Assembly: GCA_002973635.1 (NCBI GenBank) | Contig: CP027224.1 | Span: 3,420,501-3,484,500, forward strand | Origin: Lysinibacillus sp. B2A1 | GTDB taxonomy: Bacteria; Bacillota; Bacilli; Bacillales_A; Planococcaceae | DNA length: 64,000 bases | Direction of reading: 5' to 3' | Shown here: piece by piece, positions 20,111 through 30,365 of the stretch | Layout of the letters: each line of letters starts with the position of its first letter | Position numbering within the stretch: position 1 is the stretch's first letter | Translations under genes and position numbers: made by a program | Notes under the pieces: generated by a model | Database searches by the model: none | Told to the model about the DNA's origin: nothing | The model's input: the letters and a program-made list of their open reading frames with translations, nothing else

Positions 20111-21724
20111 ATGAAATTGACAAAGTATATACTTCCTTTTGTGCTGATGTTGACTTTCAGCATACTTGCAGGTTGTACAAGCGCTGATCAAGAAAAGGGA
20201 AAGACAGCAACAAAGCAAACTGATGAAAAAATGATAACGATTGGATGGCCTTTAGATGTCGGTCCATTAAACCCTCATACATATTTACCTAATCAAATGA
20301 CTGCCCAAGCAATGGTCTATGAATCTTTGGTGGAATACAACGATGACGGAACTATAACCCCGAAACTAGCAGAAAGTTGGGATATTTCAGAGGATAAAAC
20401 TACGTATACTTTTCATTTAAGAAAAGATGTTACATATTCAGATGGAACAGCTTTTAATGCTGATAATGTAATTCGTAATTTCGATGCCGTATTAGCGAAT
20501 CGGGACATGCATTCTTGGATGGGTATGGTCAACCATATGAAAGAGGTTGTGAAAGTGGATGATTATACCATTCGTTTGCAATTGGATGAACCTTATTATC
20601 CTGTCTTAAATGAGCTTGCCTTTGTAAGGCCATTCCGTTTTTTAGGGGATGATGGATTCCCAGCTGGAGATGCAACGCAAGATTCTATCAAGGCGCCTAT
20701 TGGAACAGGTCCATGGGTATTAACTGAATACAAAAAAGATGAATATGCACTATTTAATCGTAATGAAAACTATTGGGGTGAAAAACCTCGCGTAGAACAA
20801 ATTAAGGTGAAGATTATTCCTGATTCCGAATCGATTTCGTTGGCATTTGAAAACGAAGAATTAGATTTAATTTATGGCCGTGGCATTATTAGTTTAGATA
20901 ACTATACGTATTTAAAAGATAGTGCTAAATACAAAACTGCTACCTCTGAACCATTGTCTACGAAAGCACTGCTATTCAATACGCAGTCAGGTCCATTAGC
21001 TGAATTAAAAGTACGTCGAGCCATTCAATATGCTATCAATAAGGAGCAAATGGTTGACAGTATTACACATGGAACAGAAAAAGTAGCTAACACACTATTC
21101 TGGGATGCAATTCCATATGCCAATATTGATTTAACGCCAATCTTGTATAATCCAGAAAAAGCGCAACAGCTACTAGATGAAGCAGGTTGGACGTTACAGA
21201 AGGGCGAACAAATTCGTTCGAAAAACGGACAACCCTTATCATTAGATTTAATCTATATCGCAACAGATGCGATCCAAAAGCCAATGGCTGAGTTAATGCA
21301 AGGTGAACTAGCAAAAATAGGGATACAGTTGAATTTAGAAGGGGCAGATGTAATGGTGGGCCTTCAAAAATTAATGGATGATCAGGTGGATATTAATTTC
21401 TGGCGAACAAATGGACCCCCAACTGATCCTCACAGCTTTGCAAATGAATCAGCCACACCAAATGCTAGTGGTGTGTATGAGGCGAAATTAGGCTTACCAA
21501 ACGCTAAAGAAATCGATACGAAAATTCATCAATTATTAGTGGGTACAGATGAAGGGGAACGAGTGCAGCTTTATACGGACATCTTAACCATGTTCCATGA
21601 TCAGGCACTATTCTACCCTATATCTTACGAAACAAACAATGTGATTTATCAACCTTATTTGAAGGATTTTGCGCCACGTGCATCTGAATATGATATTCCC
21701 TATGCACAAGTGGGAAAAGAGTAG
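20111..21724 (+). CDS. NikA/CntA-type metal-binding lipoprotein of ABC transporter
   Basis: Extracytoplasmic solute-binding protein of the SBP_bac_5 family, 537 residues, with a lipoprotein signal (lipobox LAGC). I start at ATG 20111 because AGGAGACAGG precedes it; an upstream ATG at 20048 overlaps the terminator tail. The sequence follows the nickel/cobalt subgroup: GWPLDVGPLNPH, DGTAFNADNVIRNFD, GTGPWVLTEYKKDEYALFNR, and LAFENEELDLIYGRG. Downstream genes supply two permeases and two ATPases, a complete importer. Because a cobalamin riboswitch precedes it, cobalt is the most likely cargo, possibly bound to a metallophore as in CntA; nickel or a peptide cannot be excluded from sequence alone. 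Confidence 0.88.
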   Translation: MKLTKYILPFVLMLTFSILAGCTSADQEKGKTATKQTDEKMITIGWPLDVGPLNPHTYLPNQMTAQAMVYESLVEYNDDGTITPKLAESWDISEDKTTYTFHLRKDVTYSDGTAFNADNVIRNFDAVLANRDMHSWMGMVNHMKEVVKVDDYTIRLQLDEPYYPVLNELAFVRPFRFLGDDGFPAGDATQDSIKAPIGTGPWVLTEYKKDEYALFNRNENYWGEKPRVEQIKVKIIPDSESISLAFENEELDLIYGRGIISLDNYTYLKDSAKYKTATSEPLSTKALLFNTQSGPLAELKVRRAIQYAINKEQMVDSITHGTEKVANTLFWDAIPYANIDLTPILYNPEKAQQLLDEAGWTLQKGEQIRSKNGQPLSLDLIYIATDAIQKPMAELMQGELAKIGIQLNLEGADVMVGLQKLMDDQVDINFWRTNGPPTDPHSFANESATPNASGVYEAKLGLPNAKEIDTKIHQLLVGTDEGERVQLYTDILTMFHDQALFYPISYETNNVIYQPYLKDFAPRASEYDIPYAQVGKE

Positions 21725-21732
21725 TAAAAGCA

Positions 21733-21772
21733 AAAGAGAGAGTATGTCTTGCAAAGACAGCTCTCTCTTTAT
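21733..21772 (+). terminator. Intra-operon attenuator hairpin
   Basis: Perfect 10-bp arms AAAGAGAGAG and CTCTCTCTTT surround an 18-base loop, 8 bases after the binding-protein stop, with little T tail. Likely an attenuator or mRNA stabiliser that keeps the binding protein in excess over the permeases. Confidence 0.6.
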
Positions 21773-21798
21773 CATAGGATTAAGTAGGAAGTGACTAC

Positions 21799-22752
21799 AT
21801 GTATGAATCTACATGGATATTTTGTTTAAAAAGAATTTTGACTTTACCGTTCGTCTTACTAGGAGTATCCATCCTAACTTTTATTTTCATTCGTTTCGTA
21901 CCAGTTGAGCCTGCTGAGGTCATGCTGCGATTGGCACGAGTTGCCCCAACCGAGGAAGCCATTCAGACACTGCGTGAAGAACTGGGGACGGACAAGCCTT
22001 TTATAATTCAATATTTGCTATGGGGAAAGGGCGTTTTACAGCTAGATTTTGGCACATCTTTTGTTAGTAAATTACCAGTGGCACAAGAACTATTTGCGAA
22101 ATTACCTTCAACCATTGAATTAGCTTTTGCTGCATTTGTCCTCATTCTAGGATTCAGTATTCCTTTAGGAATCATAAGTGCATTGTTTAAGCATTCCATC
22201 ATTGATAAAATCATTCGATTCTTTTCTATCTTGAGTGTATCGATTCCTACATTTTGGTTAGGTTTCTTACTACTCTATTTATTCAGCTTGAAATTAGGTT
22301 TCTTTCCGACAAATGGCAAGGACACACTTACTCATTTAGTTCTACCAGCATTTGCCCTTGCATTACCAACCATCGGGCTCTTTGTTCAGTTTATTCGTTC
22401 AACGATTCTCGAAGAATTACGACAGCAATATGTTCAATATGCACAGCTAAGAGGGCTAAAAAGCACTGTGATTCTTTTCCGTCATGTGTTGCGAAATGCT
22501 GCTATACCATTGACTTCTTTGTTAGGAATGACACTTGGTAGTTTACTAGGCGGTGCTGTAATTGTGGAACAGGTTTTTAGCTGGCCAGGACTTGGTAGGT
22601 ATTTAATCGAATCCATCGTGAACAGGGATTACCCAGTTGTACAATGCTATGTTTTAATCATTGCTGTGATTTATGTGCTTGCCAATATATGTACGGATGT
22701 ATTACATCGTTTATTGGACCCACATCTGATGATGATGAACGGGAGAGATTAA
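21799..22752 (+). CDS. ABC transporter permease, NikB/CntB type
   Basis: A 317-residue inner-membrane permease of the BPD_transp_1 (DppB/OppB/NikB) family with about six membrane segments. The N-terminal helix KRILTLPFVLLGVSILTFIF and the C-terminal EAA-loop region (RQQYVQYAQLRGLKSTVILF) that docks the ATPases are clear. It pairs with the next gene to form the channel. Its stop and the next ATG are separated by one base, so they are cotranslated. ATG follows AGGAAGTG. Confidence 0.92.
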   Translation: MYESTWIFCLKRILTLPFVLLGVSILTFIFIRFVPVEPAEVMLRLARVAPTEEAIQTLREELGTDKPFIIQYLLWGKGVLQLDFGTSFVSKLPVAQELFAKLPSTIELAFAAFVLILGFSIPLGIISALFKHSIIDKIIRFFSILSVSIPTFWLGFLLLYLFSLKLGFFPTNGKDTLTHLVLPAFALALPTIGLFVQFIRSTILEELRQQYVQYAQLRGLKSTVILFRHVLRNAAIPLTSLLGMTLGSLLGGAVIVEQVFSWPGLGRYLIESIVNRDYPVVQCYVLIIAVIYVLANICTDVLHRLLDPHLMMMNGRD

Positions 22753-22753
22753 A

Positions 22754-23563
22754 ATGACCCTATTTCGAAAAAGAATAGATCATATTATAGCATTAGTTAG
22801 TTTATCGCTCCTTGTGCTCATTGCCTTATTGGGGCTGTTTGCGCCAATTTTAATGCCACATGATCCTTTAGCTGTCGATATAACCAAGAAATTTTTAGCC
22901 CCTTCCATTGATTATCCTTTCGGTACAGATCATTTAGGAAGATGCGTCTTTTCTCGGATGCTTTTAGGTATTCGTTATTCATTAGGATCCGCACTTGTCA
23001 TTCAGCTCGTTGCCATTGTTTTAGCTATCCTGCTAGGTGCTTTAGTAGCGTTGAAAAGAGGCTTAATCGATGTACTATTCATTCGCATATGTGATATTTT
23101 ATTAGCATTTCCTACTCTTGTGCTTGCATTTGGACTGTTAGGTGTATTAGGCCCTAGCTTAAAAAATATCTTAATAGCCTTGATTTTTACACAGTTCATT
23201 TATTATTCAAGAATGGTCAGAGGTTTGTGTATTGGGGTGAATGAAAAAGACTTTATTCAAGCCGCTAAAATTACTGGCACTACAGGAATCAACTTAATCA
23301 TTCGCCATTACATCCCTAACATCTTGCCAGCTATTGTCACGATTGTTGCACTAGATATTGGGAAAGTAATTTTAGAAATAGCAGGCTTTTCCTTTATAGG
23401 ACTTGGCGTACAGGCACCTACTCCAGAATGGGGCATGATGGTGAATGAAGGCAAACAATACATTCGTCAGCATCCTGAATTAATGCTTTATCCTGGACTA
23501 GCTATCGTCCTTGTTGTGTTATTGTTTAATCATTTAACAAATCGTTTAAATAAGTTTGACTAG
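22754..23563 (+). CDS. ABC transporter permease, NikC/CntC type
   Basis: A 269-residue second permease (DppC/OppC/NikC family). It starts with a short cytoplasmic tail and a membrane helix, then the family loop LFAPILMPHDPLAVDITKKF and FGTDHLGRCVFSRMLLGIRY. The EAA loop is GVNEKDFIQAAKITGTTGIN. Together with the preceding permease it forms the membrane pore of the predicted cobalt/nickel importer. Confidence 0.92.
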   Translation: MTLFRKRIDHIIALVSLSLLVLIALLGLFAPILMPHDPLAVDITKKFLAPSIDYPFGTDHLGRCVFSRMLLGIRYSLGSALVIQLVAIVLAILLGALVALKRGLIDVLFIRICDILLAFPTLVLAFGLLGVLGPSLKNILIALIFTQFIYYSRMVRGLCIGVNEKDFIQAAKITGTTGINLIIRHYIPNILPAIVTIVALDIGKVILEIAGFSFIGLGVQAPTPEWGMMVNEGKQYIRQHPELMLYPGLAIVLVVLLFNHLTNRLNKFD

Positions 23564-23576
23564 TAAAGGGGAAGTT

Positions 23577-24347
23577 ATGGAGAAAGTTTTAGAAGTGAAA
23601 GACTTAAGCGTCAAGATTGGGGAGAAAAATGTATTAACCTCTATCAATCTGGCTGCCTATAAAGGACGTGTTTTAGGAATAATAGGGGAAAGTGGTAGTG
23701 GAAAGACCATGCTTTGCCATGCCATCATGCAAACATTACCCTCTTTAGCACAGGTGACTCAAGGGGAGATTCTCTATCAACAAGAAAATTTATTGAACGT
23801 TTCAAATACCAAATTAAGAGCTTATCGTGGTCGGCATCTTTCGATGATTTTGCAAAATCCTTCTACTGCATTAGACCGTATTCAAACAATTGAAAGTCAT
23901 TTTCGAGAAACATTAAAAGCCCACTTTAAGCTGACAAAAAAAGAAATGAGACATATTGCCCTTGATGCTATGAATAAAGTTCATTTACCTCATCCAGAGC
24001 AGCTATTGCACTATTATCCGTTTCAATTAAGTGGAGGAATGCTACAGCGAGTGATGATTGCCTTGTCATTAGCCATACAAGCCTCTATATATATTGCAGA
24101 TGAGCCTACAACAGCTCTTGATACGATTAATCAAAAACAGGTATTAACACTATTTGATTGTATTCGCTTAGAAACAGAGGCTGCTTTAATCCTCGTTACA
24201 CATGATTTAGGTGTCATTGCTGAGCTAGCAGACGATGTGGTTGTGATGTATCAAGGGGAAATTATAGAGCAAACGAATGTCTTTGATTTCTTTGATGCGC
24301 CTCAGCACCCTTATACAAAAAAACTTTTGCAAGCAAGAATTCTATGA
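23577..24347 (+). CDS. ABC transporter ATPase, NikD/CntD type
   Basis: A 256-residue ATPase with Walker A GESGSGKTMLCH, signature LSGGMLQRVMIA and Walker B IYIADEPTTALD, followed by the switch histidine in LVTHDLGV. The start is ATG 23577 with AAAGGGGAAG ahead of it; a TTG at 23556 inside the upstream gene would add seven residues but has no site. It energises the importer as a heterodimer with the next gene product. Confidence 0.92.
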   Translation: MEKVLEVKDLSVKIGEKNVLTSINLAAYKGRVLGIIGESGSGKTMLCHAIMQTLPSLAQVTQGEILYQQENLLNVSNTKLRAYRGRHLSMILQNPSTALDRIQTIESHFRETLKAHFKLTKKEMRHIALDAMNKVHLPHPEQLLHYYPFQLSGGMLQRVMIALSLAIQASIYIADEPTTALDTINQKQVLTLFDCIRLETEAALILVTHDLGVIAELADDVVVMYQGEIIEQTNVFDFFDAPQHPYTKKLLQARIL

Positions 24348-24360
24348 TAGAGGTGAAAAA

Positions 24361-25167
24361 ATGGCGCTGCTAGAAGTGAAAAATATTGGGATGCATTATG
24401 CGCAAATACCGTTTCTATTTAAACGTGGACAGCAATCTCCTGTATTACAAAAGGCAACATTTTCACTTCAAGAGGGTGAATGTCTTGGAATCGTCGGTCA
24501 AAGTGGTTCAGGAAAAAGTACATTGGGCCGCATTATTTTAGGAATCGAGAGACCAACAAACGGTGAGGTGCTCTTTCAAGGTGTCAATTTATATCAAGCA
24601 ACCAGCAAGCAAAAAAAAATGATACGTAGAGATTTACAAGCTGTCTTTCAAAATAGCTATCATTCATTTAACCCTAAACAGACGATTTTTGACATATTAG
24701 AAGAACCGTTCCTGAATTTTGACCATTTCAGCAAATCTGAGAGACAACAGAAAGTAAGAGAATTACTAGAAAGTGTAGAGTTAGAGTGGACAATGGCCCA
24801 AAACTATCCTTCACAGCTAAGTGGGGGTCAACAGCAACGAGTCAATATTGCTAGAGCTCTTGCGTTAAATCCAAAATTGATTGTATTAGATGAAGCCATT
24901 AGTAGTCTTGATATGATTTTGCAAAAGACGATTATTCAGTTACTACAAACACTACAAAAAGAGCGACAACTTGCTTATATATTCATTTCGCATGATTTAC
25001 AAGCAACACGTTTTATTTCAGATCGTATCCTCGTCATGCAGCAAGGTCAGCTAGTAGAGGAGATTGGGAAAGATGGAGCGTATCATCACCCTGCCTCACA
25101 AGAACTATACAATGCTATTTTGCCATCGCACCCGCGAGAAAGAATAATTAAAACGAAACATATATAG
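24361..25167 (+). CDS. ABC transporter ATPase, NikE/CntF type
   Basis: A 268-residue ATPase with Walker A GQSGSGKSTLGR, signature LSGGQQQRVNIARAL and Walker B LIVLDEAISSLD. The N-terminal LFKRGQQSPVLQKATFSLQE is typical of the NikE/DppF partner subunit. ATG 24361 follows GAGGTGAAAA; an earlier ATG at 24277 lies inside the previous gene and is unlikely. It is the last gene of the operon. No clear terminator follows directly; the next 100 bases hold a gene remnant. Confidence 0.92.
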   Translation: MALLEVKNIGMHYAQIPFLFKRGQQSPVLQKATFSLQEGECLGIVGQSGSGKSTLGRIILGIERPTNGEVLFQGVNLYQATSKQKKMIRRDLQAVFQNSYHSFNPKQTIFDILEEPFLNFDHFSKSERQQKVRELLESVELEWTMAQNYPSQLSGGQQQRVNIARALALNPKLIVLDEAISSLDMILQKTIIQLLQTLQKERQLAYIFISHDLQATRFISDRILVMQQGQLVEEIGKDGAYHHPASQELYNAILPSHPRERIIKTKHI

Positions 25168-25224
25168 TATGAGAGAACTTTTACAGTGATCAAGAAGGTA
25201 AGGGATACGATAAGAACGAATTCG

Positions 25225-25283
25225 ACCAGTTAGTAGATGTCAAAGCGCAGGATTGTACTGAGGTAAAGGTAATACTAAAATGA
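25225..25283 (+). pseudogene. Tail fragment related to the gene at 35063
   Basis: LVDVKAQDCTEVKVILK-stop is readable at 25232-25283. It closely matches the C-terminus VDVKAKDGTEVKVRL-stop of the small protein encoded at 35063-35344. Only this tail remains, so it is a decayed paralogue end or a recombination scar. Confidence 0.55.
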
Positions 25284-25499
25284 CCTCATATAAAATATAA
25301 TTAGGGGATGTCAAATAAGTCAAAAGAAAAAAAGATAGAAGTATTCTTTGAAAAACGAGATATTGTAACACACACTTTGCCGCTGCCTCTCCGTTACACT
25401 TCACTTCGCGTAAAAGAAAGAAAGGGAGTGTCTCAAAAATGACTTATGAGACACTCCCTCTATAAATGTTGATATATCAATGGTTCACGCCACTTTTAC
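25284..25499. repeat. Gene-free stretch with a long hairpin
   Basis: GGGAGTGTCTCA (25424-25435) and TGAGACACTCCC (25447-25458) form a 12-bp perfect stem with an 11-base loop. It could be a terminator for the ABC operon or the end of a small mobile element. No gene seen. Confidence 0.5.
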
Positions 25500-25854
25500 G
25501 TGTCAAAAAAATTTTTTTCGACACATCCATCTATCGTTATTTTGTATTTCTTTCTTTTTCTTACAAACTATCCGTATGCTTCGCTAAAAGAAAGACCATT
25601 AATTGGTAATAATCTTCCTGATTTTATGCGTTATAGCGATGCACTGTTGGATCTCTGCGTTGCTTATGATGACGGACCCTCCCATATCTCTAGGCGTCTG
25701 TTTGCGCGTACATTCCTTCGTTCGGTCTAGTCATAAGGCAGAGGCTGGCGATGCTCCCTTAGGGACTCATTTCAGTTGTTTGAATGGTCGGATGGTGAAA
25801 ATAGTGCCGGCTTCTCCATGTCATCCTCTTGATTTTGACTTCTGATGGCGGCGC
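25500..25854 (-). other. Long non-coding 3' flank of IS110 element
   Basis: About 350 bases downstream of the IS110 transposase are richer in GC than the neighbours (for example CGGACCCTCCC and GGCGTCTGTTTGCGCG) and carry no gene. In the IS1111 branch of IS110 the recombinase-guiding bridge RNA lies in the 3' non-coding end. This stretch is therefore a candidate for that RNA, but I have not folded it. Confidence 0.4.
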
Positions 25855-27132
25855 TTAGGCAGTCATCTGAAGATGGGCGAAATCCTTCATCATTTGATGT
25901 TCATCAAACATCGTTTTCTTTTTGCACAAGGCATGTAAAATCTTTACTAACTTGCCACATAGCACAACGATCGATTGCTTTTTACGCAGTGGATTGTTGG
26001 CACGTGTGGTGTAGTATTCGTGTAACGCTCGAAAAGCTGGGTTATGTTTGATTAACGGCATCATTACGCGGAACAGGAGCGCACGTAATTGACGACGACC
26101 TCGCTTGGAGATGCGCTTTTGTCCTTTTTGCTGACCAGAGGAGTTTTCACGCAATGTGAGTCCCGCTAATTTGATTAATTGGCGTGGATGCGCATATTGT
26201 GTGAGTGAACCGACCTCTGAAAGTAAATCGACTATCGTGATATCACCAATTCCAGGAACAGATGCTAAATAGTCATAATCCGTCATTTGTTTGGCTTGCT
26301 CAATGAGCTGTGCCGTTAATTTTTCAAGTTGTGTCTGCATCAATTGGATTTGAGAGAGGAGTGTGGCAATTTCAAAACGTGCCATCACAAGACCTTCTGT
26401 CACTCCAATGGAGCTTTCTGCTACCTCGCCCAATTGCTTTGCCTTTGGTAGTTGGGGACTTTTCATTCCCTCTACTTGGCGATAAAGGAAGAGCAGTTCT
26501 TCCGGTGTTTTTCCATTGATATCCGATGGTAGAGGTGTTTTTTCAAGCACCGCATAGGCCATCTTCCCAAAACTTTTAAATACTTGAGTAAATTCAGGAA
26601 AAAAGCGATCGAGCCAACGAATGATCCGATTTTGAAGCGCATTTAAGTCTTCTTGTATTTTGGCACGCAATGTCGCGCCGTTGCGAAGTTCTGCTTCTAC
26701 ACCCGCTAAAATACGTGGATAGCTGAAGCGTCCATCGCGCATTAGACGAGCAATCACTAGTGCATCCTTTTGGTCATTTTTCGTTTGTAGGTTATCATCG
26801 AGTTCCTTCGAGCGATTGACGTGCATCGGATTCACCATCACAAAAGGAATGCCGTAGTTTGTTAAAAACGCAGCTAAGTTCATCCAGTAGTGACCTGTTG
26901 GCTCGAAACCAACGAGGATTTCCTGTTTATCATGTATCGCCTTTAACGCAAGTAATCGTTCATAAAAAGCTTCAAATCCCATGTGTGATTGAGCAATCGG
27001 AAATGATTTTTGAAGCACACGACCACGATCATCGATGGCACATGCAAAATGTTTATACTTCGCGATGTCAATACCGATGACAAGCGTATTTTCAGAAACT
27101 TGATTAATTTTTTCATTCGTATTAAAATTCAT
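25855..27132 (-). CDS. IS110-family transposase (DEDD recombinase)
   Basis: A 425-residue recombinase. The N-terminal DEDD domain begins VIGIDIAKYKHFACAIDD, with QKDALVIARLMRDGR further on, and the C-terminal transposase_20 domain shows LASVPGIGDITIVDLLSEVG. Both halves are present, so it appears intact. ATG 27132 follows GAGGACTC; an upstream start exists at 27192 without a better site. IS110 elements have no classical inverted repeats and I could not fix the ends; the element should run from roughly 25.5 to 27.2 kb. Confidence 0.92.
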   Translation of the reverse strand: MNFNTNEKINQVSENTLVIGIDIAKYKHFACAIDDRGRVLQKSFPIAQSHMGFEAFYERLLALKAIHDKQEILVGFEPTGHYWMNLAAFLTNYGIPFVMVNPMHVNRSKELDDNLQTKNDQKDALVIARLMRDGRFSYPRILAGVEAELRNGATLRAKIQEDLNALQNRIIRWLDRFFPEFTQVFKSFGKMAYAVLEKTPLPSDINGKTPEELLFLYRQVEGMKSPQLPKAKQLGEVAESSIGVTEGLVMARFEIATLLSQIQLMQTQLEKLTAQLIEQAKQMTDYDYLASVPGIGDITIVDLLSEVGSLTQYAHPRQLIKLAGLTLRENSSGQQKGQKRISKRGRRQLRALLFRVMMPLIKHNPAFRALHEYYTTRANNPLRKKQSIVVLCGKLVKILHALCKKKTMFDEHQMMKDFAHLQMTA

Positions 27133-27257
27133 TGTTATAGAGTCCTCTCTGTAGATGTGCGAGTCAATTGTCTGTTGATACTCAAGCATCATACAAGAGG
27201 GCTTTTTTTATTTCAAGTCCCCGAAAACGTTTCTAACAGGAATGCTCCCTTTGCTAT

Positions 27258-27731
27258 TTAAAGAGTATCATTCCTTAATTTCCACCAATTATCCCCAAGG
27301 TGATCTAATAACATTTTAGTTCTGTTCTCAAGATGATTTGGTAGCTCATTTTTACCAAAATATGTAAGTTTTAAACTTTCACCATCCTTCATTTCTAGTA
27401 CACCACTGACATTTTTCGCTCTATAAAGATGAATGACGGTATAGATTTCATCCCCATTTGGATATTGAAAATAAAAGTTTGGTCCTGAAAATACACCAAT
27501 CAGGTTAAATTCATCAGCTACGAGTCCTGTTTCTTCATGAAGTTCACGAGCAGCTGCTTCTTCTAACGTTTCATTTAATTCTAATGAACCGCCAGGTAAT
27601 CCCCAATCCAACGTATCGGAGCGATATTGAAATAGAATTTTCTTTTCATCGTTAACTACAAGTATTGTCGCCCCAATGCTGATTATCGGTCTACTACCGA
27701 TATGTTTCCTTAATTCTGAAATATATCCCAT
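27258..27731 (-). CDS. Nudix hydrolase
   Basis: A 157-residue hydrolase of nucleoside-diphosphate derivatives. The Nudix box is complete: G-GSLELNETLEEAAARELH followed by EETGL, fitting GX5EX7REUXEEXGU. ATG 27731 follows AGGAGGGTGAAA. An upstream ATG at 27752 was rejected because it precedes that site. The true substrate cannot be told; the N-terminal RKHIGSRPIISIGATILVVN is common in Bacillus MutT/ADP-ribose-like members. Confidence 0.92.
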   Translation of the reverse strand: MGYISELRKHIGSRPIISIGATILVVNDEKKILFQYRSDTLDWGLPGGSLELNETLEEAAARELHEETGLVADEFNLIGVFSGPNFYFQYPNGDEIYTVIHLYRAKNVSGVLEMKDGESLKLTYFGKNELPNHLENRTKMLLDHLGDNWWKLRNDTL

Positions 27732-28012
27732 TTTCACCCTCCTAAGTAACATTAAAAAACTATTCGCCTATCTTACTATAAAAACCTCTATTTTCCAAGT
27801 GATTTATGATAATGGATTTATTGGTATAGATGAACAATCATTTTCTACGAAATAGTGCTAAAAAACGAAGAATAGTTCATCAAAGATAAAAAATAGCTTT
27901 TCTCAATATTTTTTTCTGAATTTTACATATATTTAATGTTTTGAAAACTCTATGTTAAGGTAAAAAGACAAATTGAATATGCTAAATTTTGGTGGTTCAA
28001 ACTGGTTTGATT

Positions 28013-28652
28013 GTCGCATGGAGAAATAGCAACTACTGAGCAACGGGCTGACTTACAGACCAAAGTGAAATCTCATTTTCAGGTCCCACAAGAGATACTT
28101 CAAATTTTCAAGCTTGTGCTTAATGAGTAACATGCGATGGATGGACTGAGAACAGGTATTTCTGTTTTAGCTGGCTATGATCAGCACATCAATGATCTCT
28201 CTACTGAAATGAATTTATCACGTGCATATAGACTTTTAGGTGTTATACCCAGCACTGTAGCAAATAGCTATCGCGTATTAAATGGGCAAGAATTTATTGA
28301 GTCAGATAGTCAACTTTCCTATAGTGGCAATTTTTATTACATGATTACTGGCAGGATGCCATCTATGTTAGAGAAAGAATTTTTTGATCAGTCATTTGTG
28401 TTATATAGTGAGCATGAGTTGTCAAATTCAACTTTTGCGGCTCGTGTCATAATCTGATTTGTATGGCACGTTAACCGGAGATGTCGCATCGTTTTGAATT
28501 TACATGGAGGGGCAAACGAGGCAGATATGTACATGCTTCTTGAAGCCAATACAGTAGAAGGCTTTGAAACAATGTTGAAAAGCAAACTACAAAATAAAGA
28601 AAAGATTTTAGGCTTTGGTCACCGTGTCAATATGACCTTTTACAATTGGTAG
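28013..28652 (+). pseudogene. Citrate synthase remnant
   Basis: Fragments of one citrate synthase are readable in shifting frames: QVPQEILQIFKL, then MDGLRTGISVLAGYDQHIND (open 28137-28457), NSTFAARVI, SDLYGTLTGDVAS in another frame, LHGGANEADMYMLLEA and GFGHRV near the end. Stops and at least two frameshifts separate them, the N-terminal quarter and the C-terminal third are missing, and part of the middle is altered. It is a dead copy; the order and motifs match citrate/2-methylcitrate synthase. Confidence 0.85.
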
Positions 28653-28758
28653 ACATACTAATTCTCAATGATGAAAGATGCAATTGCATTGAATGAAAAA
28701 ACTTTATAGACGTCTATATATAATGATAAGATTTTTATAGATAGGTGAGGAGTATGTT

Positions 28759-28998
28759 ATGGAAACAAACGACATCGTAAAAAACAAAATGATTAAATGG
28801 TTAGAGGACGAGGATAAATATTATCAATTGTTAGCTGAACAATTAGGGGTAAGTAAAGCAGTTGTAGTATTTATGTTAAAAGGAGAACGTACTCTAAAAT
28901 CGGAACGTATTGAACAATTTGCTAAGATGATGAGGATCACGACAAAAGAATTGGTTCATTCAGATGCAATAAATAATAGAAGACCAATTGACTGTTAA
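28759..28998 (+). CDS. Small XRE-family HTH protein
   Basis: A 79-residue protein with one helix-turn-helix: YYQLLAEQLGVSKAVVVFML, then KGERTLKSERIEQFAKMMRI, a lambda-repressor-like fold with no added domain. ATG 28759 follows GTGAGGAG. No neighbour is an obvious partner; the gene upstream is dead. It could be the solitary antitoxin or phage-type regulator of a lost system. Target unknown. Confidence 0.7.
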   Translation: METNDIVKNKMIKWLEDEDKYYQLLAEQLGVSKAVVVFMLKGERTLKSERIEQFAKMMRITTKELVHSDAINNRRPIDC

Positions 28999-29265
28999 TT
29001 TGATAAGTGGATTATCTTATCTTTGCTCTAAGAGAGAGCTGGATTCTTTTTTATTTGCCATCAAGGACTATTTTGGAATAAAAGAGCAGGTGGAATGATT
29101 GTGGCTTTAGTTGAATAAGGCTCATTTATTTGATTAAAAAATGGAGATTTTACATTAAAGTATAGAAGGTTTTGAACTTAATAAACTAAAGACTTCAAAA
29201 TTTAAAATACTTTAGCTTTGAGGTCTTATTTTTTAAACTTTATGTCTTTTCTACATGTTCATAAA

Positions 29266-29432
29266 AATAAAATGTCTAAAAGTTCTTGTCTCATAAAAAA
29301 ATAAAGTGTCTAAAAGTTCTTGTCTCATAAAAAAATAAAGTGTCTAAAAGTTCTTGTCTCATAAAAAAATAAAGTGTCTAAAAGTTCTTGTCTCATAAAA
29401 AAATAAAGTGTCTAAAGGTTTTTGTCCAAAAT
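29266..29432 (+). repeat. 34-bp tandem repeats with core TGTCTAAAAGTTCTTGTC
   Basis: Four near-identical 34-bp units (starts of AGTTCTTGTC at 29281, 29315, 29349, 29383) are followed by a diverged fifth. Each holds the 18-base core TGTCTAAAAGTTCTTGTC and an A-rich spacer CATAAAAAAATAAAG. Looser copies of the core occur at about 29472 and 29546 and once more at 38108. Spaced direct repeats of this size are typical of protein-binding arrays such as transposon ends or iterons. No recombinase or Rep gene is adjacent. Confidence 0.9.

Positions 29433-30365
<933 letters not shown>

Noticed and set aside
25500..26051. Rightward ORFs opposite the IS110 3' end
   Set aside because: Antisense or non-coding, with no start site and no family features.
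29266..29432. CRISPR array
   Set aside because: Units are exact 34-bp tandem repeats with identical A-rich spacers, not unique spacers, and no cas gene is present.
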